Source of the DNA: Pseudomonadota bacterium
GTDB taxonomy: Bacteria; Pseudomonadota; Gammaproteobacteria; Xanthomonadales; Xanthomonadaceae
NCBI GenBank assembly: GCA_023390905.1
Contig: JAEWBY010000007.1
Location: 62,001-126,000, forward strand
DNA: 64,000 nt
Direction: 5' to 3'
Below the pieces are notes generated by a model, which saw only the letters and a program-made list of their open reading frames with translations, did no database searches and was not told the DNA's origin. A program made the position numbers and the translations under genes. Positions 17,347-26,893 of the stretch are shown piece after piece (position 1 is the first letter of the stretch; each line of letters opens with the position of its first letter).

Positions 17347-18122
17347 CCCGCCGACGGTTTGCGCTTCCACAGCGCATGTCGCACGTACTGCAGCATGTAC
17401 CAGCTCGCGCGCGGCACGTCGAGTCCTTCGTTCTGGCGGTAGATGCGCCACTGCCAGCCGGCCGCGCGCAGCTTGTTGGCCGACACCGATCCATTGCGCA
17501 CCAGGTACCACGCCAGCGGCGCATCGTCGGCCACGCGCACCGCGCAGCCGGCGCGACGCACGCGATCGAGCCAGAACACGTAATCCTCGTGGCCCACGCG
17601 CTGGAATTCGACATCGCCCAGGCGGCGATCGTAGATGCCGGTCAGGTTGCCGATATGGTTGCTGCCGAGCATGTCGCGATACTCCACGCGCGCAGGCGGC
17701 GTCACCCGTGACAGCAGGCGGCCGTCCTCGGCAATGCGCTGGTAACTGGCATAGCAGACCATCGCGCCGCTGCGCTGCATCTGCGCCAGTTGCAGTTCGA
17801 GCTTGCGCGGCTCCCACCAGTCGTCGCTGTCGAGAAAGGCCACGTGCGTGCCGCTGGCCGCGCGGATGCCCGCATTGCGCGCGGCGGCCACGCCGGCATT
17901 GCTCTGGCGCACCCCGACGACGCGCGCGTCGCGCTCCACGTATTCATCGATGATCGCGGCCGAGCCATCGCGCGAGCCGTCATCGATCAGGATCAACTGC
18001 CAGCCGCCATGCGTCTGCGCCAGCACCGACTCGATCGAGCGGCGCATCGTGCGTTCGGCGTTGTACACCGGCATCACCACGCTGACCGTGGCGATTCCGG
18101 CGTCGGCGGTTTCGCGGTTCAC
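17343..18122 (-). CDS. Glycosyltransferase family 2
   Basis: A 259-residue GT2 enzyme with VVMPVYNAE near the N-terminus, LIDDGSRDGS, and LDSDDWW as the metal-binding motif. GTG 18122 overlaps the stop of the upstream gene by four bases (GTGA). Its own stop overlaps the next GTG in the same way, giving a chain of translationally coupled genes. It resembles the WcaA/EpsE type of single-domain EPS transferase. The sugar is unknown. Confidence 0.88.
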   Translation of the reverse strand: MNRETADAGIATVSVVMPVYNAERTMRRSIESVLAQTHGGWQLILIDDGSRDGSAAIIDEYVERDARVVGVRQSNAGVAAARNAGIRAASGTHVAFLDSDDWWEPRKLELQLAQMQRSGAMVCYASYQRIAEDGRLLSRVTPPARVEYRDMLGSNHIGNLTGIYDRRLGDVEFQRVGHEDYVFWLDRVRRAGCAVRVADDAPLAWYLVRNGSVSANKLRAAGWQWRIYRQNEGLDVPRASWYMLQYVRHALWKRKPSAG

Positions 18123-19330
18123 GCCGCGTCCCGCTGCGCCGCATCACCGTTGCGGCTCGACCCGGCCCACGACGAGCGCGGCGGCGGCAGCACGAAATCG
18201 CGGTAGTCATGCGGATTGCCCTGCATGCCCGCTTCGGCCGCCTTGGCGATGTTGTAGGCTTCGCGCGCGCTGACGTAATGGAGCACGAAACGCTCGCCGT
18301 CGTTGTAGGCGCTTTCCAGGTAGCGGTGCATCGCATCGGTCGGCGCGCCGAGCAGCGCGTCCATGTCGCCCTCCTGCGTGCCATGCGTGTGGATCTTGAT
18401 GAACACCCATTCCGGGCGTCCCTGGACGTGCACGCCGGTGCGCACCCAGTCATCGACACGTCCAGGCGTCGGCGGCTGGCCGCCGCGCACGTCGGCGTTC
18501 TCGATGCGCGGGATGATCCCGAAACGGCGATCGCGCCAGTTCAGTCCCAGCGGGCCCTGGATCAGCATCAGATCGCCGCTGGGCGTACCGCCCACGCGCA
18601 CCGGCTCGCCATCGTCGTGCGACTTGGGCGCGCGCGGATCATCGCTGGCGTAGTAGATCGAGTTGATCGTCGAGGTCTGCGTATCGCTCGGCGCCGACGG
18701 CATGGTGAAGTCGGCATAGCAACCGAGTTCGCGCAGCAGGATCAGTTCGTTGTTGATGCCGCACCAGCGCCCGTCCGGGCGCGAGTTGTCCAGGCACCAG
18801 TTGCCGTGGATGAAGCCGAAGCGCAGTTCGCCGCTGACCGGATCGCGCGGGATCGCGCCATGCCGTTCGTGCAGGATGCGGCAGAAACGGGTGATGCTCT
18901 CGCGGAAGTTGGCTTCGGTGTCGTTGTCGTGGTGCAGGTGCACTTCGATTTCGCCGTAGCCATCGGCGCAGAGCTCGGCGAGCTTGTCCAGGTGCTCGGG
19001 CGCGTATTCCTCTTCCGGATAGAAGAAGCTGTGCTGCGGCGGACGGCCGTCGGCATCGCGATGCTTGGAGGCCAGCGCACGGTAGTCGCGGCACCAGCGA
19101 TCCACGCGCGCGCGCTGGGTCTCCAGATCCGCACCGTGCCACATCGGTTCGAAGTGATCGACGAAGCAGAACATGATGTGCACGGGACGATCGGTCACGC
19201 GCGGCGGACGCCGCCGCAGGTAGCTGCCGATCCACAGTTCCATGTTGCGTGCGCGCAGCAACCGCCACACGGCCAGCAGGCCGAAGGCTGCGATGGCGAA
19301 CAGCACGCCCAGTGCAATCAGAATGTTCAA
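18119..19330 (-). CDS. Membrane-anchored protein of unknown function in EPS locus
   Basis: A 403-residue protein with one N-terminal membrane segment (about residues 3-22) and a large soluble domain. Conserved-looking motifs are FCFVDHFEP (about 53-61), EIEVHLHHDNDT, FIHGNWCLDNS and KIHTHGTQEG. The Asp/His-rich strands are reminiscent of NodB-like carbohydrate deacetylase barrels, but no TFDDG motif is present, so I do not assign the activity. It starts with TTG, supported by AGGGGGA just upstream. Two glycosyltransferases follow in an overlapping chain, so a role in modifying the EPS is plausible. Confidence 0.75.
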   Translation of the reverse strand: MNILIALGVLFAIAAFGLLAVWRLLRARNMELWIGSYLRRRPPRVTDRPVHIMFCFVDHFEPMWHGADLETQRARVDRWCRDYRALASKHRDADGRPPQHSFFYPEEEYAPEHLDKLAELCADGYGEIEVHLHHDNDTEANFRESITRFCRILHERHGAIPRDPVSGELRFGFIHGNWCLDNSRPDGRWCGINNELILLRELGCYADFTMPSAPSDTQTSTINSIYYASDDPRAPKSHDDGEPVRVGGTPSGDLMLIQGPLGLNWRDRRFGIIPRIENADVRGGQPPTPGRVDDWVRTGVHVQGRPEWVFIKIHTHGTQEGDMDALLGAPTDAMHRYLESAYNDGERFVLHYVSAREAYNIAKAAEAGMQGNPHDYRDFVLPPPRSSWAGSSRNGDAAQRDAA

Positions 19331-19583
19331 GCGTCCCCCTGGTATCCACGCCCGGATCGCGCCCGGACATTCATCAGAACGCGATCAGGGGGGCGGACAG
19401 GACATGACGGGCCGTTGCGATCGAAGGATGCGGACGGGCTGCCCGAGCTTCCGGCCCAGCGGCAGGGCTTTCGCGCCAGCGCGAGAGCCTCTGCCTGACC
19501 CGGCAACCCGACCCGTCACGCCGGGTGCGCCGCCAACAACGCGCAGGCCCGTCCAGCCTTCGACAGACGCATCCGCCCGGCGG

Positions 19584-20216
19584 CTACGCAGGCAACGCCT
19601 TCAGCACGAACCCTTCGGCCTTCCACTGCGGAATCAGCTTGACCAGCAGATCCAGCGATAGTCGGCTGTCGTCATGCATCAGCACGATTTCGCCGGCACG
19701 CATGGGATGGCGCTGGATGATGTCGAGCAGTTCGCCGGCCGGGCGGCGGCTGTAGTCGAGGCTGTCGTAGGACCAGTACAGGATGCGGCGGCGTTCGCGC
19801 ACGCAGCGCGCCAGCATCGGCAGCGACAGCACGCCGCGCGGCGGACGGAAGCCATGCGAGGCCCTGCCGTCGATCGAGGACAGCAGCGCATCGGTGCGGC
19901 CGATTTCGTCGAACTGCTGCGCCAGCGACAGGGTTTCGAAGCGCGGGTGCGAATACGAGTGGTTGCCCAGCGTATGCCCTTCGGCGGCGATGCGGCGCGC
20001 CAGTTCCGGATGCTTCTCGATCTGTTTGCCGATCAGGAAGAAGCTGGCCTTGGCATCGTGCTCGGCCAGCAGATCCAGCAGCGGTGCGGTGTGCTCCGGA
20101 TGCGGACCATCATCGAAGGTCAGGTGGATCGCGCGCTCGCGAGCCGGCCCGGCCGTGGTGAGCCAGCCGTTCGGAATCCATTGCAGCACTTTCAGTCGTC
20201 GCGGCCGGGGGTTCAT
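19584..20216 (-). CDS. NodB-type polysaccharide deacetylase
   Basis: A 210-residue cytosolic-looking deacetylase (no signal peptide visible). It carries all canonical motifs: TFDDGP (33-38) with the catalytic base Asp and metal Asp, NHSYSH (85-90) with the two metal histidines, and RPPRG (124-128). It probably removes N-acetyl groups from the EPS or a lipid-linked precursor. It sits alone between two minus-strand groups, with a 253-base gap downstream and 61 bases upstream. The length is close to a minimal NodB domain. Confidence 0.9.
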   Translation of the reverse strand: MNPRPRRLKVLQWIPNGWLTTAGPARERAIHLTFDDGPHPEHTAPLLDLLAEHDAKASFFLIGKQIEKHPELARRIAAEGHTLGNHSYSHPRFETLSLAQQFDEIGRTDALLSSIDGRASHGFRPPRGVLSLPMLARCVRERRRILYWSYDSLDYSRRPAGELLDIIQRHPMRAGEIVLMHDDSRLSLDLLVKLIPQWKAEGFVLKALPA

Positions 20217-20277
20217 GCCGTGGTCTTTCCAGGAACGGGGGGAGAGGCGGGATCAGCGTAACAACAACACGAGTACA

Positions 20278-21432
20278 TCAGGCAAGTTCCACCACATCGG
20301 CCGCGGCGGCGACATCGAGACGGCGCCCGGCATACAGGCATTCATAGCGCGCGGCCATCGTGCGGAACGCGCCTTCGGCCAGTACCCAGTCGCGACCGCC
20401 CTGCCCCAGCCGCGCGGCATGCGCCGGATCGGCGAGCACGCGCAGCAGCGCATCGGCCCAGGCATCGGCCACGCCGGCCGGCAACAAATGTCCGTTGCGG
20501 CCTTCACGCACGATCTCGCCATTGCCGCCCACCGCGCTGGCGAGAATCGGCACCCCTGCGGCACAGGCTTCCAGCAGCGCGATCGAATACCCCTCGCTCA
20601 GTGACGGCAGCGCGAATGCGTGCATGCCGGCAAGCAGGCGCGGGATGTCGCTGCGATCGCCGAGCAGCCGTGCATGGCGATCGAGCCCGGCGTCGCGGAT
20701 CGCGGTCTGCAACGGACCGCGCTGTTCGCCGTCACCGACGATCAGCAACCGCGCGCGCGGTTCACGACGATGCACCTGGGCGAAGGCCCGCACCAGCGTG
20801 CGCTGATCCTTGACCGGATTGAGCCGGCCGACCGTGCCGATGATCAGGCTGTCCGACGCCCAGCCCAGTTCCTGCGCCAGTGCGCTGCGGGTGGCGTCGG
20901 TGCCGGGCGTGAAGCGTTCTAGGCGGATTCCGTTGGGAATGGCCAGCAGATCGCGTCGCGGACGCACGCCCTGCGTTTCAAAGCGCGCACGCGCCGCTTC
21001 GCATACGCCGACCACGTAATCGGTCAGCGCCAGGCTGCGGCGGTAGAGCCACTCCTTGCGGCTGCGCGGCTGCGGTGCGCCCATGCCGTGCCGCGTGTTG
21101 ACGATGCGCGCCAGCGGCAGTCCCAGACCGGCGATGACCGCGTGGTAATGCGCCGTGGCGTTGTGCGTGTGCAGGATCGCGTCGGGGCTTTCGGCCAGCC
21201 ACGCGCGCGCGCGGCGCAGCGTGCGCCATTCCAGTCCGCCGCCCTTGTGGCAGGCATCCACGCGCACGCCCTGATCGATCAGTTCGGCCGCCAGTTGCCC
21301 CGGCTCGAACAGGCACACGACGCGGCACGCATGGCCGGCCTCGCGCTGCGCGGCGATCAGATCGATCACCGTGCGCTCCAGCCCGCCGCGCGCGAGGTTC
21401 TCGACGAAGTGGATGATCTCGCGCCGCTGCAT
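20278..21432 (-). CDS. Glycosyltransferase family 4 (XrtA-locus type)
   Basis: A 384-residue GT-B enzyme. It opens with IIHFVENLARGGLERTV, typical of the sugar transferases of XrtA/EpsH-type loci. The C-terminal donor domain has GTVGRLNPVKDQ and LPSLSEGYSIALLEACA, an E-x7-E-like motif. I chose ATG 21432, but GTG 21447 overlaps the upstream stop in the GTGA manner and is nearly as likely. An open frame to 22356 is a shadow of the neighbouring ligase-like gene. It ends a run of four genes from the O-ligase-like gene on. Confidence 0.88.
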   Translation of the reverse strand: MQRREIIHFVENLARGGLERTVIDLIAAQREAGHACRVVCLFEPGQLAAELIDQGVRVDACHKGGGLEWRTLRRARAWLAESPDAILHTHNATAHYHAVIAGLGLPLARIVNTRHGMGAPQPRSRKEWLYRRSLALTDYVVGVCEAARARFETQGVRPRRDLLAIPNGIRLERFTPGTDATRSALAQELGWASDSLIIGTVGRLNPVKDQRTLVRAFAQVHRREPRARLLIVGDGEQRGPLQTAIRDAGLDRHARLLGDRSDIPRLLAGMHAFALPSLSEGYSIALLEACAAGVPILASAVGGNGEIVREGRNGHLLPAGVADAWADALLRVLADPAHAARLGQGGRDWVLAEGAFRTMAARYECLYAGRRLDVAAAADVVELA

Positions 21433-21443
21433 GGTCGTCCCGC

Positions 21444-22787
21444 TCACGCCAGTTCCGACACGGTCACGCGCTGCTTGCCGGTGGCGGTCAGCGGAATGTC
21501 GTCGGCGAAATGGAAGTTCAGCGCCACGTTGTCGCCGACCACCTTCTGCAGTTCGCCGCGCATCAGATCGATCACCGATTCGTCGAAATCGTGATCGCGC
21601 ACCAGGGTGATGTCGAACGCATCCAGCTGCTTCTGCACCACCTGGTAGCGGCGCACACCGGTCGCGCCGAGGAACGCGTAGACGATGAACTCGCCCGGCA
21701 CGTAGCGTCCGTCGGGCGTGCGCAACGCATCGAGCTTGCGGCCATCCACGCTGGCCAGCAGCGGCAACGCGCGGCCGCAACCGCAGCGCTGCGTGCCTGG
21801 CGTGGCGAGATCGCCGTTGATGTAGCGCAGCAGCGGCATGCCGTAGTTGTGCAGATCCGTGACGATCACATCGCGCGGGCCTTCGCCCTGCCCGACCGTT
21901 TCGCCCAGCTCCACGCGCAGGTGGTCGGCGTTGACGTGCAGGCCCTGGCGGTGTTCGCACTCGGCGGCGATCAGCATGAACTCGCGGCAGCCGTAGGTGT
22001 TGTAGGCCGGCGCGCCGAACGCCTGCTCGATGATCGCGCGCTGGCTCTCGTGCAGCGTCTCGGCCGCGCCGAGGATGCGGTGCGGGCGATGCAGGCGGCG
22101 GCCGTTGGCGAGCATCCATTCGGACAGCTTCACGATCGGCGCGACGTAGGACACGATGGTTTCCGGCCGGAAGCGATCGATGGTGTCGGCGTATTCGGCC
22201 ATGCGCGCTTCGCTCATCTCGAACGCGCTGAGCATGTGCCGATTGAAGGCCGCGTGGTACAGCCGATCCTTGCGCTTCTGCGCGCCGACCGGCGTGCCCC
22301 ACAGGTACAGCGTGCGCTGGCCCAGCCGCGCATCGGAAAAACCGTAGCCGCGCCACATGATCGCCAGCCGGCGCTCGTAGCTTTCGCGCGTGTAGCCAAA
22401 GCGCAGCGGCTCGCCGGTGGAGCCGCCGGTGGTTTTGAACAACAGCCCGCCACCGGCATGGTCACGCGCGATCAGATCATCGAAGTTCGCGCGGATGGTC
22501 GGCTTGTCGAGCACCGGCAGGCGCGCGAAATCGGCGGGGCCGCGGATGTCATCCGGTCCGGCGATGCCCAGTTCGCCCCAACTGCGGCGATAGAACGGCA
22601 CCTGCTCCCAGCAATGCCGCAGCAGCGCCTGCAGCTTGCGCCATTGCAGAGCGTCCAGCGCCTCCGGATCCAGCCACTGGCTGCGCTCGTATTCGGACAG
22701 GTAACGCAGCGTCTTGCGCCGGCGCAGGCCCGATTCGTACAGCGGGAACAGGACGCGGCGGAACAGCGGTTCGTAGAGATCGCTCAT
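21444..22787 (-). CDS. PaaK/CapK-like AMP-dependent ligase
   Basis: A 447-residue member of the phenylacetate-CoA ligase/CapK group of adenylate-forming enzymes. The P-loop KTTGGSTGEPLRFG lies near residue 118, a YNTYGCRE segment near 270, and LLRYINGD near 310. A C-rich CGCGRALP segment suits this family. CapK-like proteins occur in many capsule and EPS loci with unknown substrates; they may activate an acyl group for transfer to the polymer. The ATG overlaps the flippase stop (ATGA), and its own stop overlaps a GTG of the next gene. Confidence 0.85.
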   Translation of the reverse strand: MSDLYEPLFRRVLFPLYESGLRRRKTLRYLSEYERSQWLDPEALDALQWRKLQALLRHCWEQVPFYRRSWGELGIAGPDDIRGPADFARLPVLDKPTIRANFDDLIARDHAGGGLLFKTTGGSTGEPLRFGYTRESYERRLAIMWRGYGFSDARLGQRTLYLWGTPVGAQKRKDRLYHAAFNRHMLSAFEMSEARMAEYADTIDRFRPETIVSYVAPIVKLSEWMLANGRRLHRPHRILGAAETLHESQRAIIEQAFGAPAYNTYGCREFMLIAAECEHRQGLHVNADHLRVELGETVGQGEGPRDVIVTDLHNYGMPLLRYINGDLATPGTQRCGCGRALPLLASVDGRKLDALRTPDGRYVPGEFIVYAFLGATGVRRYQVVQKQLDAFDITLVRDHDFDESVIDLMRGELQKVVGDNVALNFHFADDIPLTATGKQRVTVSELA

Positions 22788-24337
22788 GCGCCGCCTTCTC
22801 CCGGCGCGCGTGCATGGGCCCAGGCCAGCAGGCGCGCACCCAACCGCGGTTTGCCCTGGGCGAAACGCTGGTGCAGGTGTTGCAGGTGTTCGATGTCATC
22901 GCGATCCCAGCAGCCGAGCAGCAGCGACAGCGGCGCATAGGCCAGCGCGAGGATGACGCCGCCGCCCAGCACGGCGGCCAGTGGCGGCAGTCCACGCAGC
23001 GGCCACGCCAGCAGCGCGGCGAGCGCGGCGGCGCTCAGCGTGCGCAGCAGCTTGTTGAAATCCGGCAGCACGTGGCTGACCTTCACCGCCAGCGTGACGT
23101 AGCAGGTGGCGTTGATCAGCGCGACCAGCAGATAGGCGATGACCGCGCCGGTCAACGCGAAGTGATGGATCAGCACCGCGTCCAGGCCCAGCTTCACCAG
23201 GCCCACGCAGACCACCAGCACCCAGATGCTGCGCTGGCGATCGGCGCTGACCAGCAGGCTCGATGCGCCCTGCGTCATCGCGGTCACGCAGGTGGCGATC
23301 AGGCAGGCGGAAAACACCGGCCCGGCGAGGTCGTATTCATGCCCGTACAACAGCAGGATCACGTCGCTGCCGAACACCACGCCGAAGCTCATCAGCGGCG
23401 CGGCCAGCAGGCCCAGATACCCGGTGGTGGCGACGAAGCGCCGCGCCGCCACTTCCCGGCCCTGGCTCAAGGCGCTGGCCATCATCGGCAGCAGCAGCGC
23501 GCCGAACACGCCCGGCACCAGCGCGGCCGCACCGATCGCCAGTTGATAGGCGACCTTGAACTGGCCCGCGGCATGGCTGTCGGCGTAGAGGTTGAGAAAC
23601 ATCACCTCCACTTCGCTGGCGATCAGGAAGCTCACCGACACGGTGAGCGCGGTCCAGCCCATGTGCCGGCGCACGCGCGCCATCAGTGCAGGCGGCAACG
23701 TCACCCCCGCGCGTTTCTCCGGCACCAGCGGCGCGATCTGGCGGAACGAGACGGTGAAGAACACCAGGCTCGACACCACGAACACCGCCAGCAGCCATTC
23801 CACCGGCGCGTTGAGCTGCCAGGCCAGGATCACCAGCGCCAGATTGATCGGCGTGGACACCAGCGCGACGATCGCGGTGGCGCGGAAATTCTCGAAACCC
23901 TTGCACACGCCGATGTTGAACATGTACGAGGAGCGCAGTGCGACCGCGATGATCAGAAAGCCCAGCAGCAGCTTGTGGTTCATGCCCGGCGCCACGTGAT
24001 CGCCGGCGAAGATGAAGAGCGCCGCGCCGGCCAGCAGCACGAACAGCAGGAAAATCCGCTGCGCGCGCCGCAGGTACGCGAGCAGGTGCGGGATCATTTC
24101 CAGTTGGTTGCCGCCGCGCAGTTCGGCGATGAACTTGATCGCCGCGCTGGCGGTGCCGGAGTTGGTCGTGGCCACGCCCATCGCCACCAGCCAGATCACC
24201 AGGCTGTAGGCACCGAACCCATCGGGGCCCAGATGGCGCGCGATGATGATCGAGGTGAGCATGCCGAGCACGTACTCGGTGTACATCCCCACCGAGGAGA
24301 ACAGCGTATTGCTGAGGGTGCGCGCGCGGCTGCTCAT
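22784..24337 (-). CDS. Lipid-linked repeat-unit flippase (Wzx-like), first copy
   Basis: A 517-residue integral membrane protein of the polysaccharide-transporter (MOP) superfamily with about 12-14 hydrophobic segments. Its start (TLFSSVGMYTEYVLGMLTSI, then ARHLGPDGFGAYSLV) is typical of Wzx-type flippases that move undecaprenyl-linked repeat units to the periplasmic face. The ATG overlaps the stop of the O-ligase-like gene by four bases, and its stop overlaps the PaaK-like start. A second flippase lies at 34887-36359. Confidence 0.9.
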   Translation of the reverse strand: MSSRARTLSNTLFSSVGMYTEYVLGMLTSIIIARHLGPDGFGAYSLVIWLVAMGVATTNSGTASAAIKFIAELRGGNQLEMIPHLLAYLRRAQRIFLLFVLLAGAALFIFAGDHVAPGMNHKLLLGFLIIAVALRSSYMFNIGVCKGFENFRATAIVALVSTPINLALVILAWQLNAPVEWLLAVFVVSSLVFFTVSFRQIAPLVPEKRAGVTLPPALMARVRRHMGWTALTVSVSFLIASEVEVMFLNLYADSHAAGQFKVAYQLAIGAAALVPGVFGALLLPMMASALSQGREVAARRFVATTGYLGLLAAPLMSFGVVFGSDVILLLYGHEYDLAGPVFSACLIATCVTAMTQGASSLLVSADRQRSIWVLVVCVGLVKLGLDAVLIHHFALTGAVIAYLLVALINATCYVTLAVKVSHVLPDFNKLLRTLSAAALAALLAWPLRGLPPLAAVLGGGVILALAYAPLSLLLGCWDRDDIEHLQHLHQRFAQGKPRLGARLLAWAHARAPGEGGA

Positions 24338-25671
24338 GCCAGGGCCAGGAGGACTTTCACGGTGAGATACAGGCCGATAACGCCGATTACGGAAACAATC
24401 GGCCAGCGGATGAGGTCCTTGGTCAGGGTGAACTCGGGCAGGCTCGCATAGGTCTGGCGCATGCGCGTGTAATGCGCCACCACCAGCGCCACCAGCAGGT
24501 ACAGGATGATCACGTAGCTGCGGCTGAGGAAGAACGCGGCGGTGAAGAACCCGGTCAGCGACATCAGGAAGGTCAGCGTCAGCGCGCGGTCGCGCTTCCA
24601 GTCGGCCAGGGCGACGGCGTCCGGCACCTCCAGCGGCACGTCGTCGATGATGTCGTCGCCGCGCTTGAGGATGGCCATCATCATGCGGAACGAATAGCCC
24701 ACGATCGCCAGCCAGATGGTGAAGCCGACGATGCCGGTCTCGGCCAGCACCAGCACGAAGGAATTGTGCGCGGTCAGTTCATGCAGATCCGAATAACCGC
24801 CGGCGCCGATGCCGAAGATCGGGCTTCCGATGAACATCTGGATGCCTTCGTACCACGATTCCACGCGGCCCATCGCCGAGGCTTCGGAGACGTCCATTTC
24901 CTGCATGCGCGAGGGCAGCATCATCAGCCCGGTCAGCGCGCCGGCCGCGAGCAGCCCGGCGGTGAAGATGCCGCGCTTCTGCCACACGTAGACGCCGAGC
25001 ATGGCCACCAGCGCCAGCAGCGTGCCGCGCGAATTGGTCAGGTAGCAGCCCCACAGCAGCAGCCCCATCACCACCCACCAGAACAGCCGCTTGAGCCCCA
25101 TCAGCCCGCCGCGATTGCTCAGGTAGAACGCCATCGGCAGGCACATCACGAACAGCATGCCCAGATCGTTGGGGTCGTTGAAGATGCCCACGTACTGGAT
25201 GCGCGTGCCCTGCGACAGCTCCACGCCGGTCCAGCCGATGCCGGTCTGGGCCTGTTCGATGCCGTGCACCGCCAGCACCGTGGCGCAGATGGCGAACACC
25301 GCCATCACGATCTGCATGCGCTCGCGGGTGAAGGTCGCATTGGCGAGCAGGATGTAGGCCATCAGCACCGGCGCGAAGATCGCGAACACGAACAGCGCTC
25401 CGCCCATCCAGCCGTTAACGACCTTGGAGATCATCGCCACCAGCAGGAAGATCGGAATCAGCAGGTACTGCGGCGCACTGAACGATTTGCGCGCGGACAT
25501 CGCGAACAGTCCGGCCGCCAGGACCAGTGCGATCGACTGCAGCGGAGGGCCGGGATTGTCGGCCAGCGCCGGATAGTCCTGTGGCCGGATCAGCACCAGC
25601 ACCAGGTACACCAGAATGAAGAAGAACATCAGCCCCTGTAACTCCGTTCTTTTGTTTTTCTGAACAGCCAC
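24334..25671 (-). CDS. O-antigen ligase/Wzy-like polymerase of XrtA type
   Basis: A 445-residue membrane protein with about ten hydrophobic segments and a large periplasmic loop. The FGIGAGGYSDLHELTAHNSF segment carries the conserved His-Asn of the Wzy_C/O-antigen-ligase family. The N-terminus (VLIRPQDYPAL) is characteristic of the putative O-ligase found in exosortase A loci. It is the only polymerase or ligase candidate in the locus, so it probably polymerises the repeat units. It heads the coupled minus-strand run ending with the GT4 gene. Confidence 0.87.
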   Translation of the reverse strand: MAVQKNKRTELQGLMFFFILVYLVLVLIRPQDYPALADNPGPPLQSIALVLAAGLFAMSARKSFSAPQYLLIPIFLLVAMISKVVNGWMGGALFVFAIFAPVLMAYILLANATFTRERMQIVMAVFAICATVLAVHGIEQAQTGIGWTGVELSQGTRIQYVGIFNDPNDLGMLFVMCLPMAFYLSNRGGLMGLKRLFWWVVMGLLLWGCYLTNSRGTLLALVAMLGVYVWQKRGIFTAGLLAAGALTGLMMLPSRMQEMDVSEASAMGRVESWYEGIQMFIGSPIFGIGAGGYSDLHELTAHNSFVLVLAETGIVGFTIWLAIVGYSFRMMMAILKRGDDIIDDVPLEVPDAVALADWKRDRALTLTFLMSLTGFFTAAFFLSRSYVIILYLLVALVVAHYTRMRQTYASLPEFTLTKDLIRWPIVSVIGVIGLYLTVKVLLALA

Positions 25672-25717
25672 ACCTGCGCGTCCTCGCGGTCCGCGCCTGC
25701 GTCATTGCCGCAATCGA

Positions 25718-26803
25718 TCAGCCCGTCCGCAACCGCGAGGTGTAACTGAACACCTCCGGCACGGACACCATCGCCTCGAACCACTCGCGATCCATCTGCC
25801 GTTCCACCGGCAGCCGCGGCAGCGAATACAGCGTGGTGGCTTGCACCGCGCCGGTGCCGGCCACATAGCTGCACGCCATGCGGAAACCGGCCGCGCGCAC
25901 CGCATCCACCGTTTCGGCGTCGAATGCGTCCGGGCCGCCGACCGGATACGACAGCACGTCAATCGGCGCGCCCAGCTCGCGTTCCAGCGTGGCCTTGGAG
26001 CCATGCACTTCGGCGCTCATGCGCTCCGGCGACAGCTTGGCGAGCATGCGGTGGTGCACGCCGTGCGAGCCGACTTCCATCCCGGCCCGGCGCATTTCGC
26101 GCAGTTGATCCCACGTCATCGGCCGGCAGTGGTCATGCCCGTGCGCGCGCGGCATGTTCCATTCGGTTTCCAGCCGGTTGATCAGCGCGCTCTGCCCGTC
26201 ATCGTCCAGCGACTTGAGCCGGTCCAGCAGTTCCGATGCCTGCACGCGGCGCTCGGCCAGCGTCCTGCCCAGCGTCCAGTCCAACTGGAGTTCCGGGGCG
26301 ATCAGGCGATCGGCCGCGGTCGAACAGACCATGTGCACCAACCAGTCGTAGGCATACGGGCGGCCGGAATCGATGTGCCCGGTCGACACGAAGAACATCG
26401 CCGACATGCCGAGATCGCGCAGGATCGGAAACGCCACGCGGTAGTTGTCGTCGTAGCCATCGTCGAAGGTCACCAGCACCGCGCCCTTGGGCACGCGCTG
26501 CCCGCGCGCGAGCTGGTCCAGCATCTCGGTGAAGCGCATCGGCACGAAATGCTTTTTCAGGTAGGCCATCTGATCGTGGAAGGCCTGCGCCGAGGCGCTG
26601 ATCAGATCCGTATCGAAACTGAAACCTTCCGGCTCGGCGGTCTCCAGCACACGGTGGTACGCCAGCACGCGCACGTCGTCGCGCGAACCCAGCCGCATCC
26701 GCCGCAGCAACGGCAGCATGCCGGTGCGATGGCACCAGCGCGCCAGCAACTGTCGCCGCCCCGCGCGTTCCATGGCCTGTTTGGAGGCTCCCCTGTTCGT
26801 CAT
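25718..26803 (-). CDS. NodB-type polysaccharide deacetylase
   Basis: A 361-residue deacetylase. VLVTFDDGYDDNY (about 108-120) supplies the catalytic and metal Asp pair, GSHGVHH the metal histidines, and LSYPVGGPDAF the last motif. A helical insertion of about 70 residues separates the first two motifs, as in longer EPS-locus deacetylases. No signal peptide is visible. Starts at 26803 and 26773 are both possible; I keep the longer. It is 46 bases upstream of the O-ligase-like gene on the same strand and likely leads that operon. Confidence 0.87.
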   Translation of the reverse strand: MTNRGASKQAMERAGRRQLLARWCHRTGMLPLLRRMRLGSRDDVRVLAYHRVLETAEPEGFSFDTDLISASAQAFHDQMAYLKKHFVPMRFTEMLDQLARGQRVPKGAVLVTFDDGYDDNYRVAFPILRDLGMSAMFFVSTGHIDSGRPYAYDWLVHMVCSTAADRLIAPELQLDWTLGRTLAERRVQASELLDRLKSLDDDGQSALINRLETEWNMPRAHGHDHCRPMTWDQLREMRRAGMEVGSHGVHHRMLAKLSPERMSAEVHGSKATLERELGAPIDVLSYPVGGPDAFDAETVDAVRAAGFRMACSYVAGTGAVQATTLYSLPRLPVERQMDREWFEAMVSVPEVFSYTSRLRTG

Positions 26804-26893
26804 CTTCGCATCCAGGCAGCCGTTGCCCGTTGCTGATTGGTACGGGAATTGGGGGGCAGACAGGACACGGGCGCGGAGAGGTGAGCCGATCGC

